A stretch of DNA of 64,000 bases, from positions 3,535,501 to 3,599,500 of the forward strand of contig JAZARR010000008.1 of the NCBI GenBank assembly GCA_037389465.1, written 5' to 3'. The notes under the pieces were generated by a model. That model had not been told where the DNA came from. It made no database searches and saw only the letters and a program-made list of their open reading frames with translations. This DNA is from Baylisascaris procyonis (taxonomy: Eukaryota; Nematoda; Chromadorea; Rhabditida; Ascarididae). The translations under genes and the position numbers were made by a program. Shown here piece by piece: positions 52,200-63,945 of this stretch (position 1 is the first letter of the stretch; each line of letters opens with the position of its first letter).

Positions 52200-55100
52200 G
52201 AAATGTGCGTAAAATCACATCTCATCGGTTGCAATTGTGAACAGCTTTGATACTCCTCTTTTCATGGCCTTAAATGAAACGATATTTTCATTAATATGCG
52301 TTCATTCTCGTTATTAACTGAATTTTCTTCTCAACATCTAGGCTTATTAATGAGTGACAAATGAGGATAGTGGGCCTCCTAATTTTTGCAGAATCTAAAC
52401 AGCTCCGAGAGAAAATGTGACCGAGTCTCACACAAGTATTTGTGGCTCTTTCATAGATCATATGCATGCAATTTGTGGAAAACGAACCAAAAGAAAGCAA
52501 TTCTTTCTTCTAGAAAACTGGAGAAAAAATATGCTAGAAGTTTTCCTAGCGATGTAGAAAAGATAAGCAAACGTGCCGGATTAAAAGGAAAAAATATAGA
52601 ATATATACTGATTGTGTAAAATGGTATTTCTTCAATTGCAAAAATAGTTAGTCGCTATTGGAGGCAAGGGAATTTCGTTGAATGTTGCTTTGGTGATAGT
52701 GAAAAAGAAAGCATAAATTAGTGCTTCGATTGCTGCATAAAGAAATACTATATGCCGAAAATCGATGAGTTGGAGTTTCTGCTCGAGAAATTGACCAACT
52801 TATGATAACCCTAGCAATTGTCAAATGGTGATTGAGTTAATGCCGCTGTTGACGCTGCAAATCTTATTGTGAAACTTCACCTTCACAACTCTTTTATACA
52901 ACGATTTAGGAAAGTTGCTTACCGATGATCGGTATGATGCATTTGTTCTAATCAATTGTTGTCATATAGTCATGAGAAGAAAAGCGCTAGTTCAGTCAGG
53001 AAAAAAATCCTGTCATGAAAGAATCGTCATGGAAAGCGATAGCGAAGAAAGACCTCGAGATAATAAAGCGAGTAGAAAACCATGCCAGAACATCTGCCAT
53101 GATACCAGATTTTGCTTTTTGTTCACTCCATAACCGGATTTGAAAGCTGCCAACAAAAATTAGAATGTCAAGAAGATCGCCTTATTATTTGAAATGACCT
53201 GACCTCTTGCACAAATCTCCCTTTCTAAGAAAAAAAAAAACTCGTTTTTTTGCTGCTCCATCAGTGTAAAATAGAAACCGGTTGGTACAAGGCGCATGCA
53301 AATGTTTTTTTCTTCTTTGAATGTTTATTGCTAATTTCAAAATTGATGGATCAATACGGTATTTGATTTATGAGATCATTCTATTTTATAGACTACCGGC
53401 CAAATTCTGTGGTTCCAGGTATGAAAGCAATACCCAGACAGCCAGACATACTCTCATATATAGAAAAGGTGTGACTCGAGCACAATGTTTTTTTTTCAAA
53501 AACCAGGTTTGCGAACGAGAATAAAAGTGATAAGCTGAAATAAATTTCATGTGGCTTCTCTGAATAGTTAAAACGCTTCCAAGAATATTGCTTTCATCAC
53601 GTTGCAATCATGCAACCTTCTGCTAAAGTGGCGCCTTGCATCACATCAATCTATGGCAAATTGAAGAATAGGAGGGATATGGCTCATAGAGAAAGCTACA
53701 ATGAGGGCCATACGCTAACAGATTACACGTAAGTACACGATAAGTTACCCATAAGTGTCATAAATTGCCCACAAGTGAAAGTTGAGTTTTGTTGGAAATT
53801 CCTCAGCAATAAACTGAGTGAATATGTTACTTATGGGCTTCTTATTAGTGTATATCAAAGATACGTGTTTATGGTAATACAGTGAAGTACTCAAGCTATG
53901 AGCTATGAAGATTGTCCATTATTAGTGGGCTAATCCAATGTGGCTGCTAACAACTCGAAGGGCTAGCTAGAATGAGTGGCATGTTCAAAGGATCAATCCA
54001 TATAATACCTCTGCAGGTTCAGTGTTGTTTGCTGAAATAGAAGAGCAATTAAATGACGAGTTCTGCAATGAGATTATCATGAGGTACAGAAATAATATTT
54101 ACCTGCAAAAAAGCACACTTACCTCCTGAGTGATTTCGAAGGAAATGTAATCAAGGATGTTATTTTTTTGATAGAAATGTTACCGATATATGGCGTTCAT
54201 TATTATATCACATTTAAATAAAAAAGTTTAGGCGGTGTAATTCCTTCGATAACCATTAGATTTTACAGAAACGTTAAGTTCCTTCGCTAGTCGGCCACGT
54301 TCACTCTGGTTTAGGCACAATGAGGGAAATTTTTACATATGCAGTAATATTTACTGTCTCATAATCGTTGTTCAAATAGCTCTTAATTTGGCTGGGCCAT
54401 TCATCACTTCACAAAACATTGAGAAGAGTCGATGCGTTTTCATCAAGTGATCTCGACTAGAATTGAAAATATTTGAAATTTACAAAAATTTTGTTGCGAT
54501 TTCCTCGCGGAAACGTTCAGTAGCGATGCCAACGTCGAATCAGTTGCCGAATAAGCATTCTCTAAACGCTGTTAACAACGCAGCCAGATCAGTATTAATC
54601 ACAAGCAACACTAACTAGGCTCGAAAACAGAGGTTTCTGAAAGCATCTTCTGTAGTAAACGAGATAAAAGAAGGCTAACAATGAGAACATATTCAGTTAT
54701 TAAAAACATGGGAAAATGTTGCCAAAAAGATCCGGTTTGAGTTCCTAAGTAGGGAAAGATGTGGAGAAGCTTCTGCAACTTTCTCGTTTAGCCGATCAGA
54801 TCTATCACCTACATATTAAATAAGGGTTATGCTGAATACCTGCTTTCAAAGTTTGATCAACCTGACTCTTCCAACAAACTTTTACAAGAGATTCGTTTTC
54901 CTACAATTCAACCGACGTAAAATAGAAATCTAACCAGCGCAAAACACATACAACCTACTTTCAGTCTTCAAGTGCCTATAGCTTTTTTCTCAAAAATGAT
55001 GGATTAAGGTAAATGTGGTACAGGTGGTGATCCTACGGGATGCACTACACCTAACGTCCTCCTCTGGCTTCAATGGTTCCTGAGCTAATACTTTTTGATA

Positions 55101-57035
55101 GATACAGACGCACACAAAAATAAATATGCACAAAAATGAAGTCACATAACATTTCATCTTTTTTCTCCAACGATTTTCATACTCACCAACCAACATTTCA
55201 AGGACTTTTCATAGATTCCCAGCGTGATAATATTCTAGCATATAATTCAAATCTCATATATATGTACTTCTCCGAATCGGCTAATCTTAGCACACACCGA
55301 ATAAACCAACATTCCGTTATCAGCTTTGGCTAAACCGATACAGTTAAAGCAATAAGCCAAACCAATAAACCAATGCAGTAAAAACCAAAGATTTTGATTA
55401 AACCAATAAACCGATACAAAACGGAAACCCAATTATTTTCTCTCCTATCAAGAACGCACATATTGAAGATCAACGCTTTCAACATGTATATAAAAATTTT
55501 GCGCCTCATGTAAAATTCGATTGAATAAACAAAGAGTTAGCGGTTATCATTGAAAAGCGTGCAAGAAATTTTCTTATACTTTCTGCTTTGTCTAGACACT
55601 CTTTTGTTAGTGCGTTAATCGAATTACACCAGTCCTAGAATACCTGTCCCGGACATATTTCTTGTGGACACTATAAATGAGAATTCAATTTAATGAAAGG
55701 AACTCATGGCACTTTATTTTGAAATTTTTTTTTCTTCACAGCAACAAAACTGATAGAACGATACATTGAAAATTTTAATTATTTATTTCTCGAAGAATTG
55801 CGGATGTCTATAAATTCGTTGACCTCGAAGCGGCAAAAATTTCAATATGAAAAATAAATTTCGCTTTCCTTTGAAATTTTTACTGCCAATATTTTAAAAA
55901 AAAAAACATCCGGCAAGAATTTTCGTTCTTCGATATGATTGCATCAAAGGAAACATATGACATTATTATTGAACTTCGAAAACCAGACGACTAGAAGAAA
56001 AAAAAATCCCCTATAGATATGTGCATGAGCGGAGAAAAACGCAGATGAAAACTGCAAAAAACTAGTCGAATTTCTAGTGAGAGTTTAAACTATTGTTTCG
56101 CACTTTCTATGTCGTAAATGATGCAACGATATCACATTGAGACAGTTAGCAAAACATTAGACTGTGACTCTTCGATAAGTGATGCAAGAAAACTTGTTAA
56201 GATAGAAATCAGTGTGCAAATTTCCTAATAGAGTTGAATGTTGAAAATTTTAGCAACTGCCATTTTCGATTTGTCAATACAAAATGTGGACCACTATGGA
56301 ACACTAAACGAACGTTCATTGATTTAGAAATTTTTATGGAAATAAACCTTAAATGACGCTTACTTATGCCATTCACTATTCAGGTCACCTTAAGTTGGAC
56401 AGAGTAGCAGTACAAAATCAAATTGCTTCTCTCTCATATTCCCTTTTTACTCCTCATTTCGCTACTCTAGAGACCTATACTGTATAATTTTCACGTCGAT
56501 TTCTATGCACTTATAATGATATTATTATTGCTGAAAATCCGTATTTTTCATGACTTAGAAAAATGCTTCATGTCAATTCATGCATACAAAATATCCCATT
56601 CGACATGCTCACTATGTCAGTGATAAATTATCCTAGAAGCACAACTCGAAGAGCAACAAAAGATGCGTCAATTTAGGTAACAAGGTGGCAAACGGAGTGA
56701 TCGGGGTCCTCGTAAGTTATACAGAACAGAATGATTACCACTGCTCAATATCCACAATGAGAATGAAGATAATGGGGCAAGATAATATGGAGGAAAATCG
56801 TTCATAGAAAGGCTCTTTATGATTTTCCCATCTGCAACAATACAGCGCAACCACAACATTTTTGCACAACAACACCATCGTGCACAGACCGGTGGCATCT
56901 TTACTGTACTAGCAATTATCTTCTAGTGATCTCTCATCACAAAATCAACGCATACTTAAACGATGTCACCTTTTATATATCTCTGAAAATTGCATCTGCG
57001 AAGCGTGCTGTGGCGACCACATTCGTACTGATATG
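52200..57035. other. Intergenic between repeat genes A and B (left part): no supportable gene
   Basis: AT-rich DNA. No third paralogue was found: I saw no NNxYGDEP or SGYRxKR coding and no second copy of the paired promoter elements here. Confidence 0.5.
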
Positions 57036-57039
57036 TTAT

Positions 57040-57269
57040 ATTATATATATATATATATATATAAACTTAAATATAAATTTAAATATAAATATGAATAAAT
57101 ATAAATATAAACGAACCTAAGTAAATATAAATATAAACATAAATATAAATATAAATATAAATATAAATATAAATATAAATATAAATATAAATATAAATAT
57201 AAATAAACATAAACATAAATAAATGCAAATATAAATATAAGAAGTAAGCAAATAAATAAATAAATAAAT

Positions 57270-57357
<88 letters not shown>
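57040..57357. repeat. Compound AT / TAAATA microsatellite
   Basis: An AT run, then about 210 nt of ATAAAT-type hexamer repeats and AAAT repeats, then a second AT run of about 80 nt. A 154-codon open frame on the minus strand is just this repeat read as Tyr/Ile/Leu. Confidence 0.95.
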
Positions 57358-57361
<4 letters not shown>

Positions 57362-59155
57362 GGCACTCCCACTTCGCAAACTATGAAGCGAGAAATGTGG
57401 AATTTCATATGTGTACTGCGTGATGCCACACGCGTACATACTCGGGATAGATGAGTAACTGAGAGGATTTATAGCAATGTTAGGAAAACTGCACGCATTT
57501 GACAATCAGTCGAATCAGATAATAAATGTTTTCTAAGGTATTCTTTATATATGCTACTGTGACATGTTCCATTATTCGATGAGAGGTGCTGTGAAAGTTA
57601 CTGGTCGGATGTCTGCGATGGGAAATCCCCATATCATTTCAACTTTTTTTGCAGGATTTCCTGCTCTCAAACATACAATCCTCACCAATCACTGATTTTT
57701 TTTTGCCTTTTCGCTCGACCAGAATCTCTATGGGAAGTATCGTTAAAGCCATTGGGGCAGTATGCGTAAATATGCTGTGCTGGCTCAGCGAAGAAGCAAA
57801 AAATGCGTATTTTGATTTTTCAAATAATTAGCAGTACACAAACTACATTTATCATTTCTGCGTCTTCCATAATCACGACGCAGATGGCTTGATGTTATGA
57901 TGGTATATTTTTGAGACTTAAAAGTCTTTGACGTTAATATTCGATAACAATGGATTAGAGGGCAATCCAGATTTAAGCTAGTCTATAATTCATATCCACA
58001 ATTTCGACAAAATATATAAATCTCGGATCTCGGCAATACTACAGGCTATGAATGTGGCAATAAATGAACCATGGTTTATGAAATTTTCGCCAAAAGCTCG
58101 CAGTAAGAATTCCTAATAAGAAGGCAAGATTCCATTAAAGATCACGACAATGAGCTCACCTAGATTGTACATGATGTTCACCAATTTTCGTGGCTCTAGC
58201 TTTAGTAGACGTTCAGGTGAAAAGCTGTAATGAACTCCACTCTCATCAACTTACGGTCTGTTATCGTAACAATAACATGACTGTAAGCCATCAGGTTGCA
58301 ACAGGTGAAACAACTAAACAGGTAGACAAAAATAAGCACATATAATGCGCAAGGACGGGAAGTTTCTTTCCACTTGCAACCTCACAAGGGAGCACTGAAT
58401 GAAATAAATGGGAGAGATACCACTAACCAACCTACCCTATTCTGAGACTAGATGATCTACTAGAAGGCACAGCTCAATAGTCACATTGGACATGTCTGTG
58501 ATGTTTGTATATCGCCTACATGTAATAGGCGAGTTGATTTGTGTAACGCCTTAACGACCACCGATTTGAAGTGGCATCCTTCACTTATGTAACCATCAAA
58601 GCGGAAGCAACATTAACAACCTAATTTCAAACAATAAAGCGTACGCATTGTCTACATTCTTCGTAGCAAGTTTTACGATCAAATTAAAACAAGTAACAAA
58701 AAAAAAATCAATTTCTCCTCAGATAATAATGTTGTAGAACGTAGATAGGTGATTTCAAAGAGGATCGCAAGCACCTGTAGTATCAAATCACTCTGCGTAG
58801 GTTAAAAACGATTTCACAATTCCGGATTTGCATCATCAACCGCGTGAGTTTCATTCAAGTCGATAATTCGATCAACGAAGAATTTAAATTGGTAGATGCA
58901 GTTTCGAACGATTCAATGTCATTTTGCCTGGCTATTTTTTGTGCATTAAATAGAACTGAGAAGATAATTGGCCATCATTGCATTGGTCCTTATGGTCTTC
59001 TCCATTTTGACCCCATTTGGCGATGCTGTTTTCCTCGGGGAAAAATGTTTTCCTCGGTGCATTGAGTGAACATACATGCTTAGGAGGTTAGAACTCAGAA
59101 AAACATCAAACAGCCGATTGATGCTAAAACCGGAAAACAATCTGATGTTGTCAAG

Positions 59156-59183
59156 CAACACTCCGAGGAGTGTTGGTTTTTTT
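59156..59183 (+). other. Hairpin followed by T-run
   Basis: CAACACTC-CGAG-GAGTGTTG forms an 8-bp stem with a tetraloop, followed by G and a run of seven or more T. In a nematode this could mark the 3' end of a Pol III transcript or be chance. No A or B box was identified upstream. Confidence 0.3.
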
Positions 59184-59428
59184 AAGCATCACGATTTTAT
59201 GGCATCATAATTTCATCGTATTACAAAACCGTTGAAGGAAATTACTAAAATCGTTGATAAGCGTGAAAAGAAAGAAAGACCGTTAGAAAATTCCAAGCAG
59301 AATAAGCACACTCGATATTCTATCACAGTGGTGAATCTTCTACTGACTTTGTTAGTCGCCTAATTTAGAAGCGCCGTTTTATGCGAAAAGCGAAATATAG
59401 AAGCTCATTGAGTTACCAGATATATCGT

Positions 59429-59498
59429 GGACAGGACATGACAGGAGAGGACGGGCAGGACAGAACGGAACAGGACAGGACAGGAAAGGACAGGACAG
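59429..59498. repeat. GGACA pentanucleotide tract
   Basis: An imperfect run of GGACA units (GGACAGGACA with GGAAA, GGCAGGA variants), about 70 nt. Confidence 0.9.
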
Positions 59499-59980
59499 TG
59501 AATACATTGTCAGTGAAATATTGTTAATGTTAAATACACTCACTGAATGAAGCCAAGGTAATGAGTTTCCATCCGAGCTATCTGCCCCGCCAAAGATCAC
59601 TCATTAGGGTGCAGACAAAATTATGGAAAAGGCAAATGTTTGTTGCAAGCGTATTCCAAAAATTGCTGCAATCCACTGCCATGGATGGTGGTAACAAAAT
59701 TGGCGAACCAAAATATACCCGACTGTATTATAACTGATTCTTCAGTGTCATGTATTCATACACTTTTAGTGAGTGCGTCTATGGAATGTGCGGATTGATG
59801 CACCTTTGAATGGGGGAAAAACATAGACATCAAATTCGTTTTTTCATTGCATGAACATCACATACACCCATGTAAATCGTCACAAGTGGAATCATAGTGA
59901 GACAACATGTTGTTCAGGTGAATTAAGGGCACTCATATGAGCAGCAAAAAACGAAAAGGAAGCTGGAATGCACGATAACC

Positions 59981-60030
59981 GTGGCTTAAACCAGTTTTAG
60001 ATGCTAATGTAGCAAACACGCATAAAAGCG
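59981..60030 (+). promoter_or_regulatory. Conserved promoter module of gene B
   Basis: GTGGCTTAAACCAGTTT at 59981-59997 and CATAAAAGCG at 60021-60030, 55 bp before the ATG. It differs from the gene A copy at one base in the upstream element and none in the TATA-like element, and keeps the 40-bp spacing. Most of the sequence between and around the elements is not conserved, which argues for selection on the elements. Confidence 0.7.
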
Positions 60031-60075
60031 ATGCGATTCGATGTTGCTTCACAAGCAATATTTCCCTACGTAACA

Positions 60076-62303
60076 ATGAGAAGCATCTTCGCCCTTTCTC
60101 TTCTTATTGCTGTTGTAAACACTAAAGCAGGTAATATTTTTCAAGAAGTAATAAATTTCTGTTAGTTTCTAGTCGAATTAGAGGTGTGATCTTCTCTCTC
60201 GGAATAATAGTGCATATTTAGCACCTTTTAGACGCAAATACCAACAATGACCTAAACGCTTTTTGGCAAACTCAAAAGTATAGTGATTGTCTAGAATAAC
60301 ATATGTGAGGAGGATGTGATAGAATGGTTCTGACAATTGATGAGTGAAATTATTTACTCTTATATTCATGGTATACATAGTATTTTCATGTGACGAAAAT
60401 TGCTCGGTTGTAGGAATTCCAACTGAATTAATGAAAGACAGCTGATATTCGATGCAGTAAGAATAAATGATGAGTGAACTAGGTGAAGAAACGCTTTGAG
60501 CGACTATGTTCATGAATTTCCACTTGTTACTTACAGCGTTTTCTTTGTCCTGCCCAAAATTTCATATGCATATAAATGTTCCTGTACTCTAACAACCCAG
60601 CCAACCAGTTTACGACTTGCTAAAGTAAAGTGGTATGTAGTGTGAATTATCTTCACACATCCCTTCCAAAACTAGAAGATCAATGTTCAAACATTTCCTT
60701 CCAAAAAGAACACACTAACAACCTAGCCAATGGAATCAACTTGTTTCTACTGAATTACCTGGTTTTTCATTTCCGACCATTCTACGTGCGTGACTGGAAT
60801 AACTGAGGTTAAAAGCAGTGCTTTTAATCGTTAAAAAGAAATGAAGGAATATCCTCTTTGGAATATCCTGGTTGGTGGCTTAGGCACCAGAAGTGCATCT
60901 GAATATCTTTTATACCATTTTAAGAATATACTTTTGATAGAAAATTATGACAGCGTCGTGTATTTCGGCGTATGAACTCGCTTCTGCCTATCTGTCCATA
61001 AATTTCAACATGAGAATCAATAAAGTTAAAAGCGTTAAATTTGATGACTGGAATCTACATCCTAATGTGATATTTCTACTGAATTTTAATTCAACAAGTA
61101 ATCATTTCAGTATATAAGAGGAACAATGAGTACGGAGACGAACCCGTTCCTCCACCTCCGGTCCCTCAACCAGAAGGCGGTTATAGTGAACAGTCAGTTC
61201 CAGAAGCTCAGGCGGTCGAAGAGGAAGCTCCAAAAGCAGTAGAGCAGCCCACTCCGGCAGAAGGACCAGCAGAAGTTGAAGCCAGTGGTTACCGCAGGAA
61301 GAGGAATAACGAATATGGTGACGAACCAGTTGCTCCAGCTGCAGGCGGTTATGCGGAGGAATCAGCTGCGGAAGTTCCTAAACCTGAGGAAGAGGCACCA
61401 AGTGCAGTAGAGCAGCCCACTCCTGTAGAAGGACCAGCAGAAGTTGAAGCCAGTGGCTACCGCAGGAAGAGGAATAACGAATATGGTGACGAACCAGTTG
61501 CTCCAGCTGCAGGCGGTTATGCGGAAGAATCAGCTGCGGAAGTTCCTAAACCTGAGGAAGAGGCACCAAGTGCAGTAGAGCAGCCCACTCCTGCAGAAGG
61601 ACCAGCAGAAGTTGAAGCCAGTGGTTACCGTAGGAAGAGGAATAACGAATATGGTGACGAACCAGTTGCTCCAGCTGCAGGCGGTTATGCGGAAGAATCA
61701 GCTGCGGAAGTTCCTAAACCTGAGGAAGAGGCACCAAGTGCAGTAGAGCAGCCCACTCCTGCAGAAGGACCAGCAGAAGTTGAAGCCAGTGGTTACCGCA
61801 GGAAGAGGAATAACGAATATGGTGACGAACCAGTTGCTCCAGCTGCAGGCGGTTATGCGGAGGAATCAGCTGCGGAAGTTCCTAAACCTGAGGAAGAGGC
61901 ACCAATTGCAGTAGAGCAGCCCACTCCTGTAGAAGGACCAGCAGAAGTTGAAGCCAGTGGTTACCGCAGGAAGAGGAATAACGAATATGGTGACGAACCA
62001 GTTGCTCCAGCTGCAGGCGGTTATGCGGAGGAATCAGCTGCGGAAGTTCCTAAACCTGAGGAAGAGGCACCAAGTGCAGTAGAGCAGCCCACTCCTGTAG
62101 AAGGACCAGCAGAAGTTGAAGCCAGTGGTTACCGCAGGAAGAGGAATAACGAATATGGTGACGAACCAGTTGCTCCAGCTGCAGGCGGTTATGCGGAAGA
62201 ATCAGCTGCGGAAATTCCTAAACCTGAGGAAGAGGCACCAAGTGCAGTAGAGCAGCCCGCTCCGGTAGAAGGACCAGCACAAGTTGAGGCAAGTGGCTAT
62301 TGA
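60076..62303 (+). CDS. Secreted repeat polyprotein B (seven ~56-aa units with RRKR sites), two exons
   Basis: Paralogue of gene A; family not recognised by name. Exon 1 (60076-60130, 55 nt, phase 1, the same size and phase as in gene A) encodes MRSIFALSLLIAVVNTKA, a signal peptide, with a GTAATA donor. Exon 2 (61111-62303) follows an ATTTCAG acceptor and contains no in-frame ATG, so it is readable only when spliced to exon 1. The protein is 415 aa. VYKR precedes the first unit (57 aa before the next basic site, divergent and Pro-rich). Six further units follow at an exact 168-nt period after RRKR codons starting 61293, 61461, 61629, 61797, 61965 and 62133. Units read NNEYGDEPVAPAAGGYAEES, an acidic Pro-rich middle with VEQPTP, and VEASGY. 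TGA directly follows the last SGY. I infer secretion and cleavage by a proprotein convertase into seven peptides (52 aa for the regular units). An uncleaved extracellular matrix role remains possible. Confidence 0.87.
61122..62300 (+). repeat. In-frame 168-bp tandem repeat array of gene B (7 units)
   Basis: One divergent leading unit (183 nt) and six units at an exact 168-nt period, nearly identical at the nucleotide level, including long runs without a synonymous change. This implies recent amplification or homogenisation. Differences are mostly single codons (AGT/ATT before GCA, GTA/GCA in PTPxEG). Confidence 0.95.
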
Positions 62304-62326
62304 CAGTAAATTGCTCATTTTTTTAT

Positions 62327-62332
62327 TATAAA
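62327..62332 (+). terminator. Possible polyadenylation signal of gene B
   Basis: TATAAA 24 nt after the stop, within an AT-rich run. Further variant hexamers lie near 62432-62446 (AATATA, TATAAA). No AATAAA was seen close to the stop. Confidence 0.25.
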
Positions 62333-62449
62333 CGTGGTCGGCCCTATTCTGGTGTGAAAATTACGATTGTGTTTTTCGTGAATTCATGTACGTATCCATT
62401 ATGTTTTGTGATGAGATGGTTGTATTAGCTGAATATAGTTTATAAAAGT

Positions 62450-63940
62450 TTTACTCAATATGCTAGAAGAATTCTAAACGTTTGAAATCATATGAATGAA
62501 GAAGGAGGTGAGATGAAAAAAAGATCGTCTAAGATGGTCCGGACAGAAGAGTTTTTAATAAGGGTATTCAACGAAACCTTGATGAAGTTATGAGGCGTCC
62601 GCCTGAAGATGATGACTTCGATGAAATTTTTTTCACGTAAACCTGAATTTGACGCAACCATTTTCGCTGCTACTTTTGGAAGACGAAACAGATCGTATAT
62701 ACCTTCAACCTTAATTGCTCGATAGGCCAAGTATGTTTGACCACAAGCTTGAATTTGAGCAGGTTGAGAAAGACACTTGAGCTTTCAACATTTCAATTCC
62801 ATCGTATGCAATCTGACAACTGTACTCGAGTCTTGCACATTACGGTAGCAGAAATAATATGTGGGATTTTTGGAAAAATGTGCAAAACAGTGCGCCTCTC
62901 GACAATCACCTATGCATGAAAAAAATTATCGACGTTTCAGTTGGCAATATTACATACGATTATAATAAACTCCACGATATTACATACGATTATATTAAGA
63001 CTGAGTTCAAGTTTCCGAACAGCCAGTATTAGTGATATAAAAAGTCACGAGATGCCCGCCATGCGCAAAATGTCGCTTCCAGATCTACTATTCTACTAAA
63101 TTCAAAAGCAAACAAGCTTTACTAATGTTATCTAGAAAATATATAAAGGAAAAAACTGATAGATCTCGCCACCCATTATTGGCGTTCAACGGACTAAAGG
63201 CGCACTTCGATTTCAGAACAAGTTGGCAGGGCGCTACGGTAAAATGCCCGGTAAAAGATGGTTGATCACGGCATGATCAATATTTTGAAGCGCTGCAGAA
63301 TCTCGACCTCCACCCATGGGAAGCATAGTATGAGGATGAGTCAGACGCAAATGTTGGTCTAAGAGGCCGTTTTGTTGAGAGCATAAAATTTAAATGCTAG
63401 ACCAAACATGTTTGAACTGTCAAATAGTAACGCTTGCCCTCCATATACCCCACAATTCTCAAGTGATGAATTATTGTCTACCGTAGGTTTTCGGCCCATT
63501 TGGCATTTCACTGTGTTCAGCTTTTCCAATGCAGTAGCTGCTTAGTTCCCTTTGCTATGCATGTGCGATGTCGTACGAGCGTATACGCACAGGTTGAAAA
63601 ACTATAAAAACGACTTCAGGTTGAAAACCTTTTGACCAGCTCAATGTCTTTGAGCATTACTGACTTATCAAACAAAGGAACTCACCTATAATTTACGCAC
63701 ATTTCGCAGATGAACTCTCAGTTATGATTATTATATGCTTTCGCTAATTTACATGAATAAATTTGCATAAATTAATGAGGACTTCAGTGCATATGCAACT
63801 ATAGTCTAGTTTTGTTCGTTAGTTTCAACTCTGTAGCCACTGAATTCAATCTAACGAAATTTTATTGAGATAGTGCGCACCACGGGCAACCTGGTGATGA
63901 GTTACAACAGCTTATAGGCCGGAAATTAGCTGCATTTCTT
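62450..63940. other. Intergenic downstream of gene B: no supportable gene
   Basis: AT-rich DNA with a short duplicated phrase ATATTACATACGATTAT near 62948-62995. Open frames here are of chance length. Confidence 0.5.
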
Positions 63941-63945
63941 GATTT

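Larger units (their letters stand above)
57360..59975. other. Intergenic between repeat genes A and B (right part): no supportable gene
   Basis: AT-rich DNA with a TCGCCTA/TAGGCGA hairpin at 58512-58532, a palindrome followed by a T-run at 59156-59183, and a GGACA tract at 59429-59498. No coding exon could be supported. Confidence 0.5.

Noticed and set aside
50741..52234. 497-codon minus-strand open frame opposite repeat gene A
   Set aside because: It is the antisense shadow of the 153-bp coding repeat. The + strand has the signal peptide, splice sites, cleavage motifs and clean start and stop. Other minus-strand frames over the same array are also shadows.
57041..57505. 154-codon minus-strand open frame of Tyr/Ile/Leu repeats
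   Set aside because: Translation of AT and TAAATA microsatellites.
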